From assembly GCA_028564925.1 (NCBI GenBank), contig CM053029.1, positions 578,615,193 to 578,679,192 on the forward strand: a stretch of 64,000 nt of DNA, given 5' to 3'. Within the stretch, counting starts at the first letter, position 1. The number at the start of each line of letters is the position of its first letter. Source of the stretch: Lithobates sylvaticus. Lineage: Eukaryota; Chordata; Amphibia; Anura; Ranidae. Shown in pieces: positions 22,988 to 33,040 of the stretch. The translations under genes and the position numbers were made by a program. The notes beneath the pieces are model-generated. The model was given only the letters and a program-made list of their open reading frames with translations, did no database searches and was not told the origin of the DNA.

Positions 22988-23101
22988 TGTACCCCCCTTT
23001 TTGCCGTGTTTGGATTGTAGTGTCTTTTTGCTTTTAAATAAACCCTTTGGATTTTATTTTCCGGTGTGCGGCTGTCCGGAGTTCTTCCTTTTGATTTCTA
23101 A
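22944..23101 (+). mobile_element. 158-bp hammerhead-headed insertion in the Ngaro element
   Basis: A 15-bp duplication, tcaacttgtctggtg, at 22929-22943 and 23102-23116 brackets 158 bp. The insertion starts at stem I of a hammerhead-like motif and ends 'ccggagttcttccttttgat' then 'ttctaa'. An AATAAA hexamer lies at about 23037. It has no coding capacity; the size and duplication suggest a SINE- or retrozyme-like copy mobilised in trans. Confidence 0.8.
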
Positions 23102-23954
23102 TCAACTTGTCTGGTGGTAGGCTGGCCTGTATGGCCTGAGTGTCTAGTATGACGCCTAAGAAGGTGATGCGATGTGCTGGGCCTTCTACCTTCTTCTCCG
23201 CTATGGGGACATTGAGGTTGGAGAAGACCTCCCTTAGACTCTTGAGGTCTACGGGGGGACGGTTGGGGTCTTCGATGGGCAAAAAGTCGTCCAAGTAATG
23301 GATCACTTTCTGACAGGATGCGTGGTGTGAAAGAATCCAGGACAGGGACTGTGCGAACGTGTCAAAGAGCCATGGGCTGCTTTTGGATCCAAAGGTCAGT
23401 TTCGTGGCGAAGTAGTACTGACCTTTCCACCTGACTCCGTGCCAGCGCCACAGACACGGCTGGATTGGTAGCAGCTTGAAGGCGTCTGCGACGTCTGCTT
23501 TGGACAGCCAGGCGCCCTCACCTGTGTCTAGGATGGCCTGGATAGCAAGGTCGACAGAGGAGTATTTGAGGGAAAATTCTTCTGAGGGTATAAGGGAATT
23601 TAAACTAGGTGTGTGAGAAGAATAAGGCGCGGACAAATCATAAATTAAACGGAGTTTATTTGAAAACTTTCCTTTTACGAGCCCGATAGGGCTAACTCTC
23701 CAAACGGAAAACGGTGGGTGAGAGAAGGGGCCGATCATGTACCCTCGGTCAAGTTCGTTTTGTAGTAGGGTACTGATGGCTTCCTCGTCGGTGGCTGCTG
23801 ACAGCAGGTTTTTGCACTCGTGGGTGGTGTCGGGGAGTGTGATAAACCCTGTGTGAAAGCCTGTGGTGAAGCCTTGTACCAGAAAGGCTGCTAGTGAGGG
23901 TGACGGGTGTGAGGTGAGGTAGGATTGCAGCCATCCGATATCAATACGGCTTAG

Positions 23955-25364
23955 TCAGGCTGAGCTGAGCTTATTAAGCCCGCAGGTGATCCTGGGGTGG
24001 GCTCTGCGGCAGATGAGGCAGACGTGGAGGAGTCTGCAACGTGAGAAGTTGCAGATCCCCAAGTTGAAATTATTGCATATCTGCGCCCCTCCTAAAGTTC
24101 GGACGGGCCGTCCGAGTTTGTCTTCCTGGGGGTGTGGTGGGGTTGCGTCTGAATACTGGGATGTGTGCGGGGTGGAGGGGAAGTTGGGGAGGCGTCTACC
24201 ATCGGGTTCTGAACACCAATTGGCGGTGTGGGTGGAGGATTGGCAATTAGTGCAAAGTGGGGAGCGGAGGCCAGCGAAATGGCGACAGAAGAGTTCGGTG
24301 TCGATGGCGCTCCAGTCAGTGGTTGCCTGGAACTGACTGAGCTTGGCTGCTGCCTTTGCTGAAAAGGAGCGATGGTAGTCGTAGAAAGCGATGCCTCCGT
24401 ACTTGTACCCTAAATCTGTGACTGCATGAAGGTAGAGGTCTAGTTCTTCCCTCCTGTCGGGTTTGATGGAACAGATGACATCCCGAAACATGCCGAAAGC
24501 AAGCACGAACTCCGTGACCGTGAGCTTTCGTGTAAGCCTGTGGTCTTTCGCCTTCAGGATAACGGAAACGTCGCCCCAAGCGTAGGCTTTGTTTTCTGTC
24601 ACATCGTGTACCGAAATCAGAAGGGATGCCAGGTTGATGTCGCGGCCATCTAGTATCTCCTTCCTGATGCTTGCTGGGATGAGATGTGCGGGGAAAACAG
24701 AAAAACCGCTGTGGGGCGTACCTGTAATGCATGATGCGGGGGTGGCGGGGGCGGCAGCTGGTGGAGTGGGGGTTACTTGCTGGAGCTCCAAGGTCCCCAC
24801 TCTGGCCTGGACGTCAGAGATGGTAGTTGATAGGGAGGAGACCAGCGTGTGTAGCTGGGACACTGCTGAGGCAATTGATTGTAGTGATGCCTGAGTGTCT
24901 GGTGGGGTTGGTGGGGATGGGCTGGGGAACAGTAGTCTGTACAGTTCGGCTTTCCTGGCCGTGATGGGGTAGGGGATATTCCTGCGCCTCAGCTCAGCTG
25001 AGAGTCTGGGGATGGTCCAAGCTCTGAAGGCTTGTGAGAAGTTGTCTGCCGGACCCGCTTCGGGAGGTGATGGGGCGGGGGTGAAATCGTCGCTGCCGGC
25101 CAGAGACATGGCGTCTGCTGGAATAAAAGAGGGGGGGGGGAGGGAGGGGGGATGCATGTTTCTCTCGGGTTTCTCTTTTTTTTTTTTGAGTTTGAAGGAC
25201 AGGAGAGCATATATATGTGTTTGTGGATTGCGGCAAAAAAAGGGGGGGAGGGGGGGCAGAGTGGGATACCTGTGTGACAGGTATGGGAACAAACGGGTTG
25301 CGTGCGTGCGCTGAGTGGGATGTTCCATGGGCCTATATGTAAAACTCGGGGGGGTGCGTGACAC
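23955..25364 (-). CDS. Ngaro gag-like frame
   Basis: A 469-codon frame upstream of the RT region. The N-terminal 80 residues are Pro/Ser-rich. Residues about 112-150 read FRAWTIPRLSAELRRRNIPY and ARKAELYRLL, a SAP-like DNA-binding helix-turn-helix seen in frog Ngaro first frames. A Ser/Thr/Pro-rich linker with a heptad-like stretch follows. Near 385 and 440 are Cys/His clusters (CRHFAGLRSPLCTNC; CNNFNLGICNFSRC followed by H and CLIC), resembling a CCCH-type zinc finger. The role is presumed nucleic-acid binding in the element particle. The exact start is uncertain; an internal ATG near residue 71 or 86 is possible. Confidence 0.65.
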   Translation of the reverse strand: MSRTPPSFTYRPMEHPTQRTHATRLFPYLSHRYPTLPPLPPFFCRNPQTHIYALLSFKLKKKKEKPERNMHPPSLPPPSFIPADAMSLAGSDDFTPAPSPPEAGPADNFSQAFRAWTIPRLSAELRRRNIPYPITARKAELYRLLFPSPSPPTPPDTQASLQSIASAVSQLHTLVSSLSTTISDVQARVGTLELQQVTPTPPAAAPATPASCITGTPHSGFSVFPAHLIPASIRKEILDGRDINLASLLISVHDVTENKAYAWGDVSVILKAKDHRLTRKLTVTEFVLAFGMFRDVICSIKPDRREELDLYLHAVTDLGYKYGGIAFYDYHRSFSAKAAAKLSQFQATTDWSAIDTELFCRHFAGLRSPLCTNCQSSTHTANWCSEPDGRRLPNFPSTPHTSQYSDATPPHPQEDKLGRPVRTLGGAQICNNFNLGICNFSRCRLLHVCLICRRAHPRITCGLNKLSSA

Positions 25365-26110
25365 CCGAGGTGAGCCAGGAGGTGACTGGCCGGGTGGCTG
25401 ATGCTCGGGTGTCCGTCTGTGCTCGGCACGGACTGGTTAACCAGAGCCCCCCCAGGGCGGCACTGGGGGGAGTGGCTACTGATTGGTTTGCTAAGTAGGA
25501 ATGTTTCGATCTGTAGCAATTTGACGTAGGTTCGGTCAGCTAATACTTGCACTGCCAGCAAGTCATGAGATTAGGTGACCTTGTCTGCGTAGTGAAGGCT
25601 TGTGCTTCGAAAAATAGAGTGACATGCCTAGAAGTATGTGACAGTTACTAACGCCTGGAGATTTTAATCAAAAACTATGGTGTTCTGCTTGGATGGGGAG
25701 GGGAGATGTGTGAACGAAGCAGGATACCGTTCGACGGTATGGTAACAATCGGGGATGCGCGTGAGCGCTGGGTGAGTTTGTTTCTTTGGCCTGTGGAACT
25801 CAGAGAATGCGTGACAACCGAGGTAAGCCAGGAGGTGACTGACCAGGTAACCGATGCTCGGGTGTCCGTCTGTGCTCGGCACGGACTAGTTCAACCAGAG
25901 CCCCACCAGGGCGGTACTGGGGAGAGTGGCTGCTGGTTGGTTGCTAAGTAGGGATGTTTCGATCTGTAGTAGTTTGACGTGGGTTCGGTCAGCTAATACT
26001 TGCACTGCCAGCAAGTCATGAGACTAGGTGACCTTGTCTGCGTAGTGAAGACTTGTGCTTCGAAAACAGAGTGACATGCATAGAAGTATGTGACAGTTAC
26101 TAACGCCAGG
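25279..26110. repeat. tandem duplication of about 456 bp in the Ngaro leader
   Basis: 25279-25655 and 25736-26110 match closely, sharing 'ggtgtccgtctgtgctcggc', 'gctaatacttgcactgccag' and 'gtatgtgacagttactaacg'. The copies lie between the gag-like frame and A1 and differ by scattered substitutions. Confidence 0.8.
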
Positions 26111-26368
26111 GTACTGAGCCAAATAAGTATGTGGGACAGGGATATGTAGTGAAAGGTGTGTGAAGAGAATGGAAAACTGAAACAACAACAACCTACGCAC
26201 CTGCTTGCTGCCCTAGTGATGGAGTCTCTGTTGGGGTCAAAACCTGGTAGACCTGGTACCTACGGTAGGGTGACGTAAAATATATTAGTGAGAGATGGGT
26301 TGCAAGAGCTGATTTGGGGCCGTAGTTGACCCCCTGGTGAAGAGATGCAAGCCCTCAAGAAAAAGGGG

Positions 26369-26399
<31 letters not shown>

Positions 26400-27096
26400 A
26401 CCTGGAAAAAGAAAGGGATGGTCTGATCCTGTTGTTTAGGAGACCAGGGGCGACTTACTGACCTAAGGAAAAGGTGAAAAGGGATAGAGAAAGGCGTGAG
26501 TAGCTGAGTTTGCTACTGGGGAAGTTGTGGCTGCAAGGCCAATGGAGGTCGAGCTGCAACGATTGCAGAGGTGTGGGGGAGGGTGGATGTGGGAGCCGTG
26601 ACACAAACCTGCGGTGAAGCAAGATGTGCGGGGGGCGGCTGTGCCTCACATTGGCTGGGTTGCCGTGAAAGGCAAGGAGTGGAGTGTCTTGCTGAGGTTT
26701 GCAAGGTGTGGGGGCCCATTTACACGAACTTGCGGTGACTGCAAGAAGTGTGTGGGGGGGACAGTGACAGATGCTCTGGTGGGTTTGGGGGGGGGGGGGG
26801 CTGCGGTGTACGTGTGAGTGAGGGGATGCTTGCACTGGGTAGCGGTGCGTAACAACCAGAGATAGTGGGGTGAATTGTGTGGTGGGAAACAAACAAACAA
26901 TGGCATGGTGGTCGAAATGACTCAGTGGGAAAACAGGGGTTTCGATGTAACGACGAAAAAGCATAAATCCTACCTGCGACGCTGAAGCGGAACGAACTGG
27001 GGGTGCGATCGGGAATCGAATCAGTAATCTGGAAACGAGGAGCGTAGGACAACTCAGGAACGTGTACTGAGTTGTTTGTCGGCCTGGTGACGTGCA

Positions 27097-27196
27097 ATAC
27101 GGCGCGCTGGAACCGACACCGGCCGCGTGGAGAGGTCTGGTATGTATACCCTCCGGGCTCCTCCCATAATTGCAGGCCACCCCATGCTGGCCTTCC

Positions 27197-27198
<2 letters not shown>
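27097..27198 (-). repeat. Ngaro terminal repeat A1
   Basis: Direct counterpart of A2 (21839-21940), followed by a TA run at 27197-27249. Confidence 0.85.
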
Positions 27199-27254
<56 letters not shown>

Positions 27255-27806
27255 TTTTTTTGGCAGAGACCCTAGAGAATACAATGGCAGTCGTTGCAAT
27301 TTTTTACGTCACACTGTATTTGCGCAGGGGTCTTTCAAACGCAATTTTTTGGGAAAAAAATATGTACTTTAATGAATTTAAAAAAACACAATAGCTACCC
27401 CAACTTTTTTTTTACATAATGTGACAGATGATGTTACGCTGAGTAAATAGATACCTAACATGTAATGTTTTAAAATTACACACGACCGTGGAAATGGCGG
27501 CAAACTACGGTACTTAAAAATCTCCATAGGCGATGCTTTAAAACATTTACCTGTTTAGAGTTACATAGGCGGTCCTATGCTAGAATTATTGCTCTCGCTC
27601 TAACAATTATGGTGATACCTCACATGTGTGGTTTGAACACCATTTACATATTACGTATGCACTCGCTTCTGCGCATTAGCATTGTAGGGATGGGGTGCTT
27701 TAACTATTTTTTTTTTTTTTACTTTTACACTTTCCCTTTTTTTTGATCACTTTTATTCCTATTACAAGGAATATAAACATCCCTTCTAAAATAAATAAGC
27801 ATGAGA

Positions 27807-28795
27807 GGGGGTGGCAGACCAGCCCTTATAAGTTATTCTGGGGCAGACTGACTCACATGGTGGTTTCAACCTGTTTATCTGCACACTTTGTGGATCACTC
27901 AACATTGAAATGTTTTAGGTAAATTTACTCTATTTTCTCACTTTTTCACTTTTGGACTTTGCATTTTACCCAATTTTCCTTGGTTTTTCAACACTTTCTA
28001 CTTTTCACTTTACTTTCCAATCATTCTAATACTTTACTTTCACCATACCCTGCTCTCACTAACTTAAACCACCTTCACACTCATTAGCATCTCATTATCC
28101 TATCCTTTACCAAGTTTAGGACACAACTATATATTGTATCACAGTTCTCAACCTATTTTATATCCTATGTTTTGTCCTTAGCACACATGGTTATTTATTT
28201 TTGACCATCCCTTCTTTTGGAATTTTTCTTTCTTGGAAATCATCTCTGCTCAGCCCTGGTCTGCCTTCACCACCTCAGTTCCCTCCAGTGATACCCCTAA
28301 AGGGGTTAATCTGATCCATGTTGGCTCATTGCTGTTACTGCACAAAGATTATGTAAGTATTTTTGAGAGTGGTTTCAGGGGGTTTATCCTAGGCATCATT
28401 ATCTATAATTACCTTATTCTAAACCTCCTTCCCGTGACAGGGTCAGACCTTACAGATATCGCTACTATACTGCAGCATTCAGTTTTCCACGTGCATGCTC
28501 CTGAAGAGTGGATGAATCCACGAAATGCATAGAGCTATTATATGCCATGTCTTATGCCAACTATTGTTTTATTTTTTCAATGATCACTTGCAACTGTGAT
28601 TTGTATTATTGTGGTCAATTGTCATTGCTGTATATTTATCCATTGAATGGAAAACATTGCTTTCCTTGGTGTACTCATGACTACCCTCATGCAACCTACC
28701 ATTGATTGTTTGTTTGTTTTTCTTTTTTAATAAATCTAAATGTTTTACACCTGCCTGCTTCATTCAAAGTCCCAACCCCCCAGTCGCCCAATTGC
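27807..28795 (+). mobile_element. hammerhead-bearing retroelement insertion (Penelope pLTR-like)
   Basis: A 10-bp duplication, AAGCATGAGA, at 27797-27806 and 28796-28805 brackets 989 bp inserted in the outer PB1-type repeat. The left 400 bp is rich in 'ttttcact', 'cactttc' words. The canonical hammerhead at 28497-28535 lies about 690 bp in, and an AATAAA-type signal follows at 28730. No coding frame. The layout resembles a Penelope-like pLTR without its ORFs. Confidence 0.7.
28497..28535 (+). ncRNA. hammerhead ribozyme, type I, canonical core
   Basis: Stem I GCTC (28497-28500) pairs with GAGC (28532-28535). The core CTGAAGA (28501-28507) matches CTGANGA exactly. Stem II GTGGA/TCCAC (28508-28521) closes a TGAA loop. 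GAA (28522-28524) is followed by palindrome ATGCAT (mini stem III) and A (28531), so the cleavage triplet is ATA, an allowed NUH. A further GCAT/ATGC pairing (28493-28496, 28542-28545) may extend stem I past an internal loop. Penelope-like elements are known to carry such minimal hammerheads in their pLTRs. Confidence 0.8.
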
Positions 28796-29182
28796 AAGCA
28801 TGAGAGGTCCATTTTTTTAAGAGGTATGGGGTCAAAAAGACCCCAGAGCTCTCATTTACCCTTAAAAGCGAAAGAAACCCACATTTTTGACCCTTTGATT
28901 TTAAGAAAAAAAATAAATCATGTCGCTCAAGTCCTACAAGAGCTGAATGGGTGCTATCTTGTCCTCACTTGACTTCCTGCCTAGCCATCGGCCGCATCGG
29001 ATCGGTTCCACGCTTACTGACAGCTCTGGTAAGCTTGGGAAAGATCGGGAAGCAGCGGGAGGTGAGGGGCACCTCTCCCGCCACCTATAAAAGTGATCAC
29101 TTTATCTGAAAGCTGGCCGCCTAAGGGAAACAACGATGCCAAGGTTATGGCAGCTAGCTGCTGGTATAACCCTGCTTTTTAA

Positions 29183-30171
29183 CCACTTAAGCCCCGGAAC
29201 AATTTGCAGCCAAAGGACCAGGCCCCTTGTTGCGTTTCGGCTCTGCGTCGCTTTAACTGACAATTGCGCGGTCGTGTGACGTGGCTCCCAAACAAAATTG
29301 GCGTCCTTTTTTTCACACAAATAGAGCTTTCTTTTGGTGGTATTTGATCGCCCCTGCGTTTTTTTTTTTTTTTTTTTTTGCGCTATAAACAAAAATAGAG
29401 CGACAATTTTGAAAAAAATGCAATATTTTTTACTTTTTTGTATAATAATTATCCCCCAAAAATATATAAAAAAACTATTTTTTTTCCTCAGTTTAGGCCG
29501 ATACGTATTCTTCTACATATTTTTGGTAAAAAAAAATCGCAATTAGCGATTATTTATTGGTTTGCGCAAAAGTTATAGCGTTTACAAAATAGGGGATAGT
29601 TTTATATTTTTTTTACTAGTAATGGCGGCGATCTGCGATTTTTATTGTGACTGCGACATTATGGCGGACACATCGGACATTTTTGACACATTTTTGGGAC
29701 CATTGTCAATTATACAGCAATCAATGCTATTTAAATGCATTGATTCCTGTATAAATGACACTGGCAGTGAAAGAGTTAACCACTAGGGGGCGGGGAGGGT
29801 TTGTGGGGTGTGACGTGTGTTTTTTTTACATTAGGGGGCGGAGCTGATGTCTGACGTCATTGATCGGCTTTCCCGATGACAGGGAACAGCCGATCAATGA
29901 CAGGCATACTAGGAAGTGCGGGGAGAGGTTTGTTTACACAGACCTCTCCCCGTTCTTCAGCTCTGTGACCCGATCGCGGGACACCAGCGGCGATCGGGTC
30001 CGCTGGTCCCGCGGCCGTGGTCACGGAGCTCCCGAACGGGTCGCGAGCGCGCCGCTGGCGACGCGCGCGTGACCCACGGCTGGCCTCTTAAAGGACCATG
30101 TACCTATACGTGGTTTCGCCTAGCCGTGCCATTCTGCCGACGTATATCGGCGTGAGGCGGTCGGGAAGCAG
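29183..30171 (+). mobile_element. PB1 piggyBac-like element
   Basis: CCACTTAAGCCCC start and GGGAAGCAG end, with TTAA at 29179-29182 and 30172-30175. It is very similar to 18146-19149 throughout, including 'gatcgcgggacaccagcgg' and 'ctgacgtcattgatcgg'. Inserted in the outer repeat, so younger than it. Confidence 0.9.
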
Positions 30172-30227
30172 TTAAGGTAAAAATCATGACGTACATTACC
30201 AGTTAGGCGGTCGGCAAGTGGTTCAAT

Positions 30228-30597
30228 TAAATGGTTTTATTCTGTTTCTAAATAAATATAAGAACAGATAGTGGGGTTGATTTACTAAAACTAAGTGCAA
30301 AATGTGGTGCAGCTCTGCATAGAAACCAATCAGCTTCTGAATTCAGCTTGTTCAATTAAGCTTTGACAATAAAAAACCTGGAAAAAATTGGGCTCTATGC
30401 ACAGCTGCACCACATCTTGCACTCTCCAATTTTAGTAAATCAACTCCACAGTTCTATATACCTTGCTATTTCCTTTTTTATTGATTGCTCTTCTCTCTTA
30501 ATACAGTATACATAGAGCAGGTAATATACAGTGAGTAGATGGGTCACTGTGGTGTTGGAGGTGATTATTTCTTCTAAAGAAAATACATTTTGATTAT
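30228..30597. repeat. paralogous block B, left part
   Basis: Matches block A (20456-20640). A short inverted-repeat element at 30271-30451 ('gtggggttgatttactaaaa' with 'ttagtaaatcaactccac') interrupts it, and a TTAA-flanked composite follows at 30602. Confidence 0.7.
30271..30451. mobile_element. short inverted-repeat MITE
   Basis: GTGGGGTTGATTTACTAAAA and its near-complement TTTTAGTAAATCAACTCCAC bound about 180 bp. Internal 'gtgcaaaatgtggtgcagc' and 'gctgcaccacatcttgcac' also pair, giving an almost complete fold-back. The flanking duplication is unclear. Confidence 0.7.
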
Positions 30598-30601
30598 TTA
30601 A

Positions 30602-32281
30602 CGGCTTCCTGACCAGCCGCCGCAGTTATACTGCAGCAGGCTGGCTCCCCTGCACGAGCCGTCGTAGAATGTGGAGCTTGCATACATTTAAAGTGATTGT
30701 ACAGTCTAGGTTTTTTTATCTTAAAATAACAAACATGTTATACTTACCTGCTCTGTATAATGGTTTTGCACAGAGCAGCCGATCCTCCTCTTCTCAGGTC
30801 CTTCTTCAGCTCTCCTGGCCCCTCCCTCCTGTCAAGTGCCCCCACAGCAAGCAGCTTGCTATAGGGGCACCTGAGCTAAGTCACAGCTCCTTGCGTTCAT
30901 TCAGACACGGAGCCCCGTTTTGGTCCCGCCCCCTTTCTCTCCTAATTGGCTAACTAACTTTGATTGACAGCAGTGGGAGACAATTGTGCCACTGCTGTGT
31001 CTCAGCCAATCAGAAGGAATAGTCCTGGAATGGCCGAGAAACTCGTGGACATCGCTGGGGGAAGATTGAGCTCAGGTAATTATTAGGGGGGCTGCGTCAC
31101 ACAGAAGGTTTTTTTTAATCTTAATGCATAGAATGCTTTAAGATAAAAAACCTTCTGACTTTACAATCCCGTTAAAGCTTCACCCTAAAAGGGAAGTTCT
31201 GCTTTATGCCCTCCTCCTCTCTCCTCTTATATTTTTGGCTTTTTTTTGTGGGGGTGGGGGGCAGGTACCAGGTTTTGACAGGTACCCACTCCCATTTCTG
31301 GTTGGATTGCCACAGAATTTTTCTACCCACACCCCCAACCTTCTGGGACACGTCACAGGTCCCAGAAGGGACCATTCGCAAAGCACATTGTCGCTCGTGC
31401 ATGCACAGTAGGCAGCCAGCGCACGCCGGTCGGGACCCGCGTGAGTCCGGACGCAGGTCCCGCGGACTCGATCGCCGAGGGGATACCCACGATCGTCTCA
31501 CGGGAAGGCTGAACGGGGAGATGCAGAAGTAAACAGCATCTCCCCGTTCTGCCAAGCAACAAGTGACACTGATCTCTGCTCCCTGTGATTGGAGCAGAGA
31601 TCAGTGTTCACTAACACACAGCCACGCCCCCCACAGTTAGTAACACGCCCCTAGGAACACTTAACCCCTACACTGCCACCCCCTGGTTAACCCCTTCACT
31701 GCCAGTGTCATTTACAGAGGAATCAGTGCATTTAAATAGCACTGATTGCTGTATAAATGACAATGGTCCTAAAAATGTGTCAAAAATGGCTGATGTGTCC
31801 GCCATAATGTCACAGCCACAATAAAAATCGCTGATCGCCGCTATTACTAGTAAAAAAAAAAATATTAATAAAAATGCTATAAAACTATCCCCTATTTTGT
31901 AAACGCTATAACTTTTGCACAAACCAATTATTGCGATTTTTTTTTACCAAAAAAATGTAGAAGAATACCTATCGGCCTAAACTGAGGAAAAAAAACTTTT
32001 TTTAATATATTTTTGGGGGATCTTTATTATAGCAAAAAGTTAAAAATAATAAGATTTTTCAAAATTGTCGCTGTTTTTTTGTTTATAGCGCAAAAAATAA
32101 AGACCGCAGGGGCGTTCAAATACCACCAAAAGAAAGCTCTATTTGTGGGGAAAAAAAGGACATCAGTTTTGTTTGGGAGCCACGTTGCACGACCGTGCAA
32201 TTGTCAGTTTAAGCGACGCAGTGCCGAATCGCAAAAAATGGTCTGGTCTTAAGCCAGCAAAATGGTCCGGGGCTTAAGTGG
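30602..32281 (-). mobile_element. PB1 piggyBac-like element, reverse, carrying a PB2 insertion
   Basis: TTAA at 30598-30601 and 32282-32285. The right boundary 'ccggggcttaagtgg' is the reversed PB1 start. Reversed landmarks run from about 31640 to 32281 ('taccaccaaaagaaagctc', 'ttgtttatagcgcaaaa'). The left end reads CGGCTTCCTGACC, a diverged PB1 right end. Blocks A and B show the site before insertion. Confidence 0.75.
30692..31171 (-). mobile_element. PB2 piggyBac-like element inserted in a PB1 copy
   Basis: TTAA at 30688-30691 and 31172-31175 bracket AGTGATTGTACAGTC and GACTTTACAATCCCG ends. Internal sequence is the reverse of 12388-12867 ('aacaaacatgttatacttac', 'agcaagcagcttgct', 'ctgctgtgtctcagccaatc'). 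Confidence 0.8.
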
Positions 32282-32285
32282 TTAA

Positions 32286-32520
32286 ACTGCATTGAATTCC
32301 CTTGGCCAGATGCAAATCTTTTCACCTAGAGGAGACTATTGGTTATACAAGTAAAAATGTTACCTCTGTTGGAATAATTGTAGCTGGATTAAAAAAGTGG
32401 CTTGCTTAAATAATTATTCATTATTACTGTTGAATAGTTCCTATAGACCTAAATTATTTCTGGAACGTTACATTATCCCTTTAGTAATTTCTGTAACCAT
32501 AATGAGGAGGGAAAAAAAAG
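32286..32520. repeat. paralogous block B, right part
   Basis: Matches 20690-20900: 'cattgaattc', 'aaatcttttcacct', 'ggttatacaagtaaaaatgt', 'taattattca', 'acgttacattatccct'. Confidence 0.75.
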
Positions 32521-33040
32521 CATCCAGGGATATGCATTTCAAGGATAAAACATGTAATGTGTTTTGATTAATATGTTAACTCTTGGCTGTATTACATTTC
32601 CATATATCCTCCTGCTTAAAGCATTCTGCTTTTTGCTTTCTGATGCTTTTCTAAAGCATCGTACACACTTGTGCCTGGATTTTGTCTTGCATACAAACGG
32701 CAAGGAATTGCCAGCCAACAAACACGAACATAGTGATGTACTACGTGTTTTTTCAGCTCTTTAGCGCCACCCTTTGGGCTCCTTCTGCTAATTTTGTGTT
32801 AGTAGAAGTTTAGTGAGTGTTGATTTGCGCTTTTCATTTTGCGCTTTTCATTTAGCGCTTTTCAGTTCCCGCTTTTCATTTCGCGCTTTTCAGTTCGTTT
32901 CTGAACGGCTGTTCATCAACCAGCCATATTGCGGAATCGGAGGAGATAACATATTATTTATTATTAGCCTTGGAGTTATTGCTTTGACCCAAGTCCAGTC
33001 TGGGAACAGGAGGAGGAGGATTTCTTGGACCAAAAATTGA

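Larger units (their letters stand above)
22192..23738 (-). pseudogene. Ngaro reverse transcriptase / RNase H region (fossil)
   Basis: The upstream part (23034-23738) shows a reverse transcriptase: KLRLIYDLSAPYSSHTPSLN, then 'SKADVADAFKLLPI' (motif A), 'FGSKSSPWLFD' and the catalytic YLDDF. The downstream part (22192-22959) shows an RNase H-like domain: 'IVTDAAASTGFAAIF', 'ELYPIVAAARTWG', 'VVFATDNQATADIIN' and 'VHIPGKCNTSADALSRF'. In life this enzyme would copy the element RNA and degrade the RNA strand. The sequence order and the YLDD box fit the DIRS/Ngaro group. The region is interrupted by a short insertion at 22944-23101 and is not intact. Confidence 0.8.
21597..27198 (-). mobile_element. 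Ngaro-like (DIRS order) retroelement fossil
   Basis: Read on the minus strand, the parts are: short terminal repeat A1 (27198-27097), a gag-like frame, an RT/RNase H region, then B1 (22109-21941), A2 (21940-21839) and B2 (21767-21597). A1-internal-B1-A2-B2 is the split direct repeat layout of Ngaro elements. The B copies are nearly identical over about 170 bp and A1/A2 match over about 100 bp with one 2-bp length difference, so it looks fairly young. I recognised no tyrosine recombinase gene, so it is incomplete and broken; a 158-bp foreign insertion also lies in it. Confidence 0.8.
21504..30226 (+). mobile_element. old PB1-type outer repeat split by three later insertions
   Basis: Segments 21504-21558, 27249-27806, 28806-29178 and 30176-30222 read in order as one repeat of the same family as 300-1302. 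They are separated by the Ngaro fossil, a hammerhead-bearing insertion and a younger PB1 copy. The final segment ends 'ggtcggcaagtgg', the PB1 right terminus, followed by TTCA. Shared words with 300-870 include 'agaccctag', 'aatggc', 'atgatgttacgc', 'ctccataggcga' and 'attattgctctcgctctaac'. Confidence 0.65.

Noticed and set aside
24316-24732. 138-codon minus-strand frame
   Set aside because: It is a shadow of the gag-like frame on the same strand.
21597-27198. Assignment of the 21.6-27.2 kb element to ordinary LTR retrotransposons
   Set aside because: Repeats are split (A1, then B1-A2-B2) rather than two identical LTRs, and the RT/RNase H and SAP-like gag fit Ngaro better.
26455-27211. Long minus-strand frames (241 and 163 codons) upstream of the gag-like frame
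   Set aside because: They overlap one another in different frames in the Ngaro leader and terminal repeat, are low-complexity Pro/Ser/His, and show no domain.
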